Origin: Wenzhouxiangella sp.
GTDB lineage: Bacteria; Pseudomonadota; Gammaproteobacteria; Xanthomonadales; Wenzhouxiangellaceae
Assembly: GCA_007116585.1 (NCBI GenBank)
Contig: SKIE01000260.1
Span: 1 to 5,247 of the forward strand
DNA length: 5,247 nt
Reading direction: 5' to 3'
The notes beneath the pieces were generated by a model. That model was not told the DNA's origin. It ran no database searches and saw only the letters and a list, made by a program, of their open reading frames with translations. Numbering within the stretch: position 1 is the stretch's first letter; the number at the start of each line of letters is the position of its first letter. Shown here in pieces: positions 1 through 5,247 of this stretch. The translations under genes and the position numbers were made by a program.

Positions 1-73
1 AACACTCTGAGCCTGGGACCGACCGCCCGGCGTGCGCGCCCGGGCCGCGAAACCGTCGCCCTTGTCATTGCAA

Positions 74-3000
74 TCAGTGACCGCCCTGGAACCGGTTCAG
101 GAAGCGCTGGTGGAGGGCTTCACGCTCATCCGGATCGCCGACGCCCGGCGTATACGGCATGGGCTCGACCGTCTCCCCGGTATTGGTGTAGAGATCCATG
201 TCCTTGGCGTAGCCATGCACCTCCAGCACCACGCGGCGCTGCCAACCCTCCGGTACGGGCTCCGGCGCGACAAATTCCAGGTGAAGCTCCTCGCCGGGAC
301 CGAAGATGGCAAACGCATTGTTGGTCTCGCGCACCAGCGGCTCAACCGGGCCGAAATCCGTGTAAAACCCGGTCGGGTGCTTGGTGTCCCAGAACGGGGC
401 GCGGTCGTCATAGTCGTAGTAAGGCAGGCGCTGATCCCCGGTATTGCGGCGGGCGAATCCGGTTCGCGCCACGCGCGCCAGGGCCAGATCCAGATCATGG
501 ACGATGGCCTCTTGTTGTTCTTCGACATGCGCCACGGCCAGCATGTCCCAATAGACCTCCCAGTTGCCGCGTATTCGCAGCGCCGTCGTGCCTTCGGGCA
601 GCGCATCCAGCGGCAGCGACATCTCGCGCGGCATGCCGGCCGGATAACCAAAATGTTCGAAAACCTGCTGCCATTCACCGTCGGAATAGGCTTCAAGGCT
701 GGGCGGACGATAGGCAGCATCCGCCTGCCAAGCGGCGAACACTGTCTGCGAGTACGGGTATTCCACCCAGCCGAAGGCGAGCAGGATCGGGCGAGTGCCC
801 GGCGGGTTGATCGCGCGGTCGAATTCCAGGGTCAGCACGTGATCATCGGCCAGCCGACCCAGAAAACGGCGGTCCAGCGCGCCTGGCGGTGCAGCAACAA
901 AGTCGGCTGCAAGGATATCGGCGGTAACGTCTTCTCCGCGGTCGTTGACCGCGCGGCTCGGACGAATCAAGTTGTCTTCGCGATAGAAGATCTTGGCACC
1001 GGTCGGCTCGGGACCGCCTCCGGTAAACATGCGCTCATCGAGCGTCACTTGCCAACCCGGCGGCAGGTCCACCACGTGCAGCCGGGCCGAATCGATGTAG
1101 GCGATTTCCTCCATGGGCTCGGCAATCTTGATCTTGTAGTGATCATCGCGCGGGGCAATGGTGCCCTCGGGAAACAGGAAGTACTCCCAAGGCCGCGGCT
1201 CCGAGTAGCGCCCCGGTTCCTGGAAAAACCCGATTCCCGCCACGCCGAGCAGGTCGCTGACAAACTCGTAACGTTCCCCATTCCAGGCAAACAGCACCGG
1301 GCAGCTGGCCAGCTGGCGCTGCAGTTCGGCAATCTCGTGGACCGGACCGGCCACCAGGTCCATTTCGGTCTGCAGCACGCCGTCCGACCAGAACAATTGC
1401 ACGAAATCGGCGCGGTCGCGGCCGCCCAGGCCAATGGCCAGCGGCTGCAGGCTCTGACCCGGCGCGCTGTGGCGGTCGAAGGTATCGAAGATAGCCCAAC
1501 GCGAACCGGCCCGCAGCACCACCCCGGTACCGACGCCGGAAGCGTTGGAGCGCATGCCCTCGCCGCGGTCGGTCTTGCCGGTCGGCGCCAGGCCAACAAA
1601 CGCGTGACGGCCGCTGCCGGCCGGCCAGAGGCGCAGCCGACTACGATCGCCATCCCTGACTACCGCCGCCAGCGCCGGTCCGCGCTCGGGCTCCAGCAGC
1701 ACCGGCGTTGCGGCCAGAATCGGTGCTTGTTCGCGGTGCAGCAAACTCAGCGAGCCGTCCTCGGCCAGACCATGAACCTCGAAGCCGTCGGCATGGTGAA
1801 CAAGCAGATCTGGACGGCCCGAGCCATCCAGATCCAGCGCTGCAAGGGCCAGCGTCTCGGTTTGATCGACCGTCAGTTCGGCCAGAGTGTGCGCATGCCA
1901 GACGCCGTCCTCATAGGGATCCCAGCGCTTGAGCCGGGCCTGGCGGTCAAGCGTGACCAGACTGACCTGGCCGCTGGCGGAAAAATCGGCGGCGGTTACG
2001 GCCAGCAGCTCGGCGGCACGGAAAGCGTCAAAGCCTGGCGCGGGCTCGTAGCGCCACAGACGATCATTGCGCAAAACCTGGTGCGGTGGCTGATCGTGAA
2101 GAATGATCAGATCCGCATCGCGATCGTTATCCAAGTCCACCGCCAGTATCTGGCGGCTGGCGCGATCACCGCCAGCCAGGTCGGCCTCGCTTTCCAGGCT
2201 CAGGCGCCGGAACGTGCCGTTGAGGTTGTTGTTGAACAACTCGTTGGGGCCGTCGGCATTGATCACGAACAGATCCAGGTCACCGTCGTGATCGGCGTCG
2301 AACACGGCACCATTGCGGCACAGGCCGGGGTCGTCGACGTCAGCCGCACCCGGCGCATCCTGCCAGTCCCCGCCGGCCAGCAGGCGGTTGGGGCCGGCGC
2401 GGCACAACAGCACGTCGGTCACTCCGTTGTTGTCGAAGTCGCCCCACAGAGCGGAGGTGACGTCTTCAATTCGGGTCAGGGGATGCTCCGGGTCGAGCAC
2501 CAGCCCGTCAGATTGATGGCCGATAACGGCATTGCCCTGGCCGGGACCACCGGTGACAAACAGATCCAGCGCCCCGCTCCGATCCAGATCGACCGCGGTC
2601 AGACTCAGGCCCTCGGGCTCAAGCAGCAACTCGGCGCCGTTGATCGGAGCAGCGAACAACGGTTCGTCGGCATCGGCAACAACCGCATCGATATCGGCCT
2701 GGCCCACCGCCAGCGCGTTGGCCAGGCGTCCCTTGCGGGTGTAGACGAATTCGGCCAGCTGCGCGCGCGGATTGTTTTCGAAGCGCTGGTAGACGGCCAG
2801 CATTTCGCGCGCGCCAGTGGCATCACCGACCTGGCGCAGCGCCAGCGCCGCACCGTAGTAGGCGCTGCGCAGGTAGGGGTCAAGCTCGATCGCTCGCTCA
2901 TACAACTCAAGCGCCGCCTGCGTATCACCGAGTTGACTGTAGGCCTGGGCGGCAAAGTAAGCGACGTGGGCATCATCGGGCTCAGCCTCGAGCACTTTAA

Positions 3001-3382
3001 GCAGATGATCAAGCGCCGGCTGGGTATCGCCGATGTAGAAGCGCATCAGGCCGGCGATGTAGCGTGCTCTTACCTGCTCCGGCTGTTCGGCCAGAATGCT
3101 TTCCACAATGCGCAGGGCAACCAGTTCGTCGCCGTCTTCCTGCCGGTTGAGAATGGCAATGGCCAGGTTGACCTCGACATCGGTCCAGTCGGGACGCTCA
3201 TCCAGCAGTTCGGCGAATACCTGCCGGGCATCCTCATTGCGGTACTGGCCCATCAGCGCCACGCCGCGGTTGTTGCGCTCGATCAGGTCGGCGGTCAGGT
3301 CAGCACTTGCAGCATCGCGGTCGGTTCGGTCGCAGGCGACGATCAGTACGACGACAGACAGAACGAAAAGAATTCGGGTCAC
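74..3382 (-). CDS. Large TPR and VCBS/FG-GAP lipoprotein with ASPIC/UnbV-type segment
   Basis: This is a 1102-residue exported, lipid-anchored protein of unknown function. Residues 1-17 form a lipoprotein signal: MTR, a hydrophobic run, then IVAC with Cys17 as lipid site and Asp18 at +2. About five TPR units follow (33-65, 66-102, 103-136, 137-170, 171-204; for example LGDTQAALELYERAIELDP). A VCBS/FG-GAP region then carries Ca-binding DxDxDGxxD-type motifs at 265-273, 315-323, 362-370, 416-424 (Arg in place of Gly) and 517-525, suggesting a beta-propeller. An ASPIC/UnbV-type segment spans about 611-680 (SNASGVGTGVVL, IGLGGRDRADFVQLFWSDG). Residues 694-1102 form a C-terminal module with CPVLFAWNGERYEFVSDLLG, YPAGMPREM, NWEVYWDML and GETVEPMPY. 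The start is GTG at 3382, preceded by a strong Shine-Dalgarno; it overlaps the upstream amidase stop. Such repeats usually serve protein binding or scaffolding at the cell surface; no catalytic residues are recognised. Architecture is sure, role unknown. Confidence 0.93.
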   Translation of the reverse strand: MTRILFVLSVVVLIVACDRTDRDAASADLTADLIERNNRGVALMGQYRNEDARQVFAELLDERPDWTDVEVNLAIAILNRQEDGDELVALRIVESILAEQPEQVRARYIAGLMRFYIGDTQPALDHLLKVLEAEPDDAHVAYFAAQAYSQLGDTQAALELYERAIELDPYLRSAYYGAALALRQVGDATGAREMLAVYQRFENNPRAQLAEFVYTRKGRLANALAVGQADIDAVVADADEPLFAAPINGAELLLEPEGLSLTAVDLDRSGALDLFVTGGPGQGNAVIGHQSDGLVLDPEHPLTRIEDVTSALWGDFDNNGVTDVLLCRAGPNRLLAGGDWQDAPGAADVDDPGLCRNGAVFDADHDGDLDLFVINADGPNELFNNNLNGTFRRLSLESEADLAGGDRASRQILAVDLDNDRDADLIILHDQPPHQVLRNDRLWRYEPAPGFDAFRAAELLAVTAADFSASGQVSLVTLDRQARLKRWDPYEDGVWHAHTLAELTVDQTETLALAALDLDGSGRPDLLVHHADGFEVHGLAEDGSLSLLHREQAPILAATPVLLEPERGPALAAVVRDGDRSRLRLWPAGSGRHAFVGLAPTGKTDRGEGMRSNASGVGTGVVLRAGSRWAIFDTFDRHSAPGQSLQPLAIGLGGRDRADFVQLFWSDGVLQTEMDLVAGPVHEIAELQRQLASCPVLFAWNGERYEFVSDLLGVAGIGFFQEPGRYSEPRPWEYFLFPEGTIAPRDDHYKIKIAEPMEEIAYIDSARLHVVDLPPGWQVTLDERMFTGGGPEPTGAKIFYREDNLIRPSRAVNDRGEDVTADILAADFVAAPPGALDRRFLGRLADDHVLTLEFDRAINPPGTRPILLAFGWVEYPYSQTVFAAWQADAAYRPPSLEAYSDGEWQQVFEHFGYPAGMPREMSLPLDALPEGTTALRIRGNWEVYWDMLAVAHVEEQQEAIVHDLDLALARVARTGFARRNTGDQRLPYYDYDDRAPFWDTKHPTGFYTDFGPVEPLVRETNNAFAIFGPGEELHLEFVAPEPVPEGWQRRVVLEVHGYAKDMDLYTNTGETVEPMPYTPGVGDPDEREALHQRFLNRFQGGH
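3332..3382 (-). other. Lipoprotein (type II) signal peptide with lipobox
   Basis: Codons 1-17 encode a short n-region with one Arg, an uncharged hydrophobic core (ILFVLSVVVLIVA) and Cys17 within the lipobox IVAC. Cleavage would be before Cys17 by signal peptidase II. The mature protein begins Cys-Asp-Arg; Asp at +2 is the classic inner-membrane retention residue in E. coli Lol sorting, though this rule varies between species. The mature part would sit in the periplasm or at the envelope surface. Confidence 0.85.
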
Positions 3383-4380
3383 GACGGGTCCTCCCCGTTT
3401 CCGGATCGAAAGAGTTGCTTGGACTGCCGGATGCGCTGCTTCAGGCTCGTTATCGACGGGGCACCCTCGCCACCCCGAGCCAGTGCAGGCTGCTGATGAT
3501 AGGCATGGATTTCGGACCGATAGTGCGCGCGGGTGTCGTGACCCAGCCGTCGATCGCGCTCGGCGCGCAAGACCTGTAGATCAATGGGTGCGACCACGAC
3601 TTTTTCGCCGGGGCCGGGATCAGCCTGAGCCAGTATGCGGCCGTCGTAGTCAACCACCATGGATCCGCCCGGCCAGGAAAAAGGCGGGTAGTGCTGCATT
3701 TGTGCACCCTGATTGGCCGCCACCACGTAGGCGGTGTTCTCCAGCGCGCGCGTCCGGTTGACCAGGGTCCACCAGTTCATGGGTTCGGCCGTGCCCCAGG
3801 GATCCATGTAGGCTGAAACGCGGACCAGGACTTCGGCGCCGCGGAATGCGAGTTCGCGAATCGTCTCCGGAAACAGCCAGTCGTAACAGATCGCCACGCT
3901 CAGGCGACCGATCTCTGTTTCGACCACCGGGAAGGGATCGTCTGGATAATCCGGCAGATCATGGGGGCTGGTATGCACCTCCCACGGAATCCAGGTATTG
4001 ACCTTGCGGTATTTCGCCAGAATGCCGCCAGGCCCGATCAGCAGCGTCGAGTTGAACACATGCCCGGGCCAGGCCGGATCCCGTTCCAGAAAGGTGCCGG
4101 TCTGGATGAAACAGCCGTACTGCCGGGCCAACCGCTCGTACACAGCCGTTTGCTCGTTGGGCAACTCCACCGCGATATCGGCCAATAGCGCTTCGACGCT
4201 GTCGTGGATCGGGACTGTGTGGGCGAACTCGGGAAAGACCAGCAGGCGAACGTCGAAGAACGGCTCGTAGCCGACAATGGTTTGCTCGATGATCTCGGCC
4301 ATGCGATGGACACGATCAGCGATTTCATCGCGATGACGAGGCGCGGGAAAGTCTGTTTGACAGGCAGCAGCGTAGTACAC
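3379..4380 (-). CDS. Carbon-nitrogen hydrolase, aliphatic amidase-like (nitrilase superfamily)
   Basis: This enzyme probably hydrolyses a small amide to acid and ammonia; the substrate is unknown. The 333-residue protein has a nitrilase-superfamily domain at about 3-275. The active site is intact: Glu51 (LVFPEFAHT), Lys126 (KYRKVNTW), Glu134 (IPWEVH) and Cys165 (AICYDWLFPE). The Lys-to-Glu spacing of eight and the Trp at Lys+4 match Pseudomonas AmiE (YRKIIPWCPIE). The segment GAEVLVRVSAYMDP (181-194) also resembles AmiE, which is why I favour the amidase/formamidase branch over nitrile hydrolysis. A tail (about 276-333) rich in Arg, His and Gln follows the domain. No signal peptide or membrane segment is seen, so it is probably cytosolic. 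The start is GTG at 4380, the first usual start codon after the in-frame lpdA TAA; no good Shine-Dalgarno precedes it. The 66-bp gap to lpdA has no clear promoter or terminator. The end overlaps the next gene by 4 bp. Function class is sure, substrate is not. Confidence 0.9.
   Translation of the reverse strand: MYYAAACQTDFPAPRHRDEIADRVHRMAEIIEQTIVGYEPFFDVRLLVFPEFAHTVPIHDSVEALLADIAVELPNEQTAVYERLARQYGCFIQTGTFLERDPAWPGHVFNSTLLIGPGGILAKYRKVNTWIPWEVHTSPHDLPDYPDDPFPVVETEIGRLSVAICYDWLFPETIRELAFRGAEVLVRVSAYMDPWGTAEPMNWWTLVNRTRALENTAYVVAANQGAQMQHYPPFSWPGGSMVVDYDGRILAQADPGPGEKVVVAPIDLQVLRAERDRRLGHDTRAHYRSEIHAYHQQPALARGGEGAPSITSLKQRIRQSKQLFRSGNGEDPS
3389..3396 (-). promoter_or_regulatory. Strong Shine-Dalgarno for the lipoprotein gene, inside the amidase gene
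   Basis: The minus strand reads GGGGAGGA, then six bases (CCCGTC), then the GTG start. This is near-ideal spacing and strong anti-SD complementarity. The same bases encode the last residues of the amidase (NGEDPS), whose TGA overlaps the GTG as GTGA. This supports the GTG start, which also gives an intact lipoprotein signal, and implies reinitiation or coupled translation. Confidence 0.85.
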
Positions 4381-4446
4381 GGGATCGCTTGAACGAGGCT
4401 TCGCGGTAGGATCGCAAAGAATATCACCGCCCGCTTTGACGCTGCC

Positions 4447-5247
4447 TTACTTGCGCCCGAGGTACAAGTCTGTAATTGTTCCTTCATACACCTCGGCGGC
4501 CATCATGACCGACTCCGACAGGGTCGGATGCGGATGGATGGTCAGGCCGATATCGGCAGCATCGCAGCCCATCTCGAGGGCCAGACCAAGCTCTGCAATC
4601 AGATCACCGGCATGCATGCCAACCACGCCGGCACCAATCAGCCGGTCGGTCTTGTTGTCAAAGATCAGCTTGGTGAAACCTTCCGATCGATCCATGCCCA
4701 GCGCACGACCGGACGCGGCCCAGGGGAACTTGCCGACGCCATAATCCAGCCCCTGCTCTTTGGCCTGGGCCTCGGTCAGGCCGACCCAGGCGACCTCGGG
4801 GTCAGTGTAGGCCACCGAGGGAATGGCGCGCGCGTCGGCCGCGCGCTTTTCGCCCGCCGCCACCTCCGCTGCGATCTTGCCCTCATAGCTGGCCTTGTGC
4901 GCCAGCATGGGCTGACCGACGATGTCGCCAATGGCGAAGATGTGGTCAACCCTGGTGCGCATCTGGCCATCAACGGCGATAAACCCCTTGTTGTCGACAT
5001 CCACCCCCGCGCGCCCGGCGTCGATCCGGTCACCGTTGGGTCGGCGGCCGACCGAGACCAGCACGCGATCAAACTCGGCGGATTCCGGTGCGTTGTCGCC
5101 TTCGAAGCGCGCCACAAGCGCCTGCTCCCCGGCATCAACGCCAGCCACTTTCGCGCCCAGATGGAACTGCACGCCCATTTTTTTCATGTGCTGCTGCAGC
5201 GGCTTGACCAGGTCGGCATCAGCACCCGGCATCAGCTGATTCATCAG
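4447..5247 (-). CDS. lpdA: Dihydrolipoamide dehydrogenase (E3), C-terminal part, cut by window edge
   Basis: E3 is the FAD flavoenzyme that reoxidises the lipoyl groups of the pyruvate and 2-oxoglutarate dehydrogenase complexes, passing electrons to NAD+ in the cytosol. About 266 codons are present. The frame is open to the window edge, so the Met at 5244 is internal; the N-terminal FAD domain with the redox-active CxxxxC pair lies outside. Numbering from that Met, the end of the NAD domain is visible (SVGRRPNGD, 64-72), then the second FAD-contact motif HIFAIGDIVGQPMLAHK (101-117). The dimer-interface domain follows from about 141 (PSVAYTDPEVAWVGLTE, FPWAASGRA). The catalytic pair is in HPHPTLSE (237-244), His239 acting with Glu244. 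This reads very closely to the E. coli LpdA C-terminus as I recall it, and the gene ends in TAA. In many Gammaproteobacteria it closes the aceE-aceF-lpdA operon, but those genes are not visible here. Nothing in the visible part suggests damage. Confidence 0.96.
   Translation of the reverse strand: MMNQLMPGADADLVKPLQQHMKKMGVQFHLGAKVAGVDAGEQALVARFEGDNAPESAEFDRVLVSVGRRPNGDRIDAGRAGVDVDNKGFIAVDGQMRTRVDHIFAIGDIVGQPMLAHKASYEGKIAAEVAAGEKRAADARAIPSVAYTDPEVAWVGLTEAQAKEQGLDYGVGKFPWAASGRALGMDRSEGFTKLIFDNKTDRLIGAGVVGMHAGDLIAELGLALEMGCDAADIGLTIHPHPTLSESVMMAAEVYEGTITDLYLGRK

Noticed and set aside
25..45. A GC hairpin after the lipoprotein gene (GCCCGG, 9-base loop, CCGGGC)
   Set aside because: The stem is only six base pairs and no T-tract follows on the minus strand, so it is not a convincing intrinsic terminator; such stems are common in GC-rich DNA.
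32..3496. A plus-strand open frame of 1154 codons antisense to the whole lipoprotein gene
   Set aside because: Its codons sit exactly on those of the minus-strand gene, so its stops would need TTA, CTA or TCA codons in the sense gene. These are rare in GC-rich genomes, and the lipoprotein gene uses none. The translation shows no recognisable domains and is Arg/Gln/His-rich, as expected for antisense of a real gene, whereas the minus-strand product has clear TPR, VCBS and lipobox features.
3096..3761. A 221-codon plus-strand frame spanning the amidase-lipoprotein junction
   Set aside because: It is antisense to two well-supported genes and its Ser/Arg-rich translation is typical of a shadow frame.
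4382..4415. A direct repeat GGATCGC at 4382-4388 and 4409-4415 in the lpdA-amidase gap
   Set aside because: Seven bases is too short to exclude chance, there is no inverted symmetry, and no promoter is visible beside it to make an operator plausible.
4420..4446. Promoter-like GATATT and a short CAAAG/CTTTG pairing in the same gap
   Set aside because: No reasonable -35 hexamer lies 16-18 bases upstream, and the pairing is five bases with a 14-base loop and no T-run, so neither a promoter nor a terminator is supported.

Overview
The window is a high-GC bacterial chromosome segment that looks gammaproteobacterial. The main clue is the dihydrolipoamide dehydrogenase, whose C-terminal half reads very closely to the LpdA of pyruvate dehydrogenase operons in that class. 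The large lipoprotein is of a kind common in environmental Gammaproteobacteria, but I cannot name a genus. All supported genes lie on the minus strand, so reading order runs from high to low coordinates.

Layout in transcription order: (1) 5247-4447 is the C-terminal part of dihydrolipoamide dehydrogenase (lpdA), cut by the window edge. (2) A 66-bp gap (4446-4381) shows no convincing terminator or promoter. (3) 4380-3379 is a complete carbon-nitrogen hydrolase of 333 residues with an intact Glu-Lys-Glu-Cys active site. It looks most like the aliphatic amidase/formamidase branch of the nitrilase superfamily. (4) 3382-74 is a 1102-residue lipoprotein. It carries N-terminal TPR repeats, a run of Ca-binding VCBS/FG-GAP motifs, an ASPIC/UnbV-type segment and a roughly 400-residue C-terminal module. 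Its GTG start overlaps the amidase TGA by 4 bp (GTGA), and a strong Shine-Dalgarno lies inside the end of the amidase gene. (5) Positions 73-1 hold no supported gene; a short open frame there runs off the edge.

The amidase and lipoprotein are almost certainly co-translated. They may share a transcript with lpdA, since nothing in the gap clearly stops or starts transcription. LpdA is a cytosolic central-metabolism enzyme, the amidase is probably cytosolic (no signal peptide), and the lipoprotein is exported and membrane-anchored. A functional link between the last two is suggested only by the coupling. I see no mobile element, CRISPR array, RNA gene or obvious defence system. The least explained parts are the C-terminal module of the lipoprotein and its tight pairing with the amidase.
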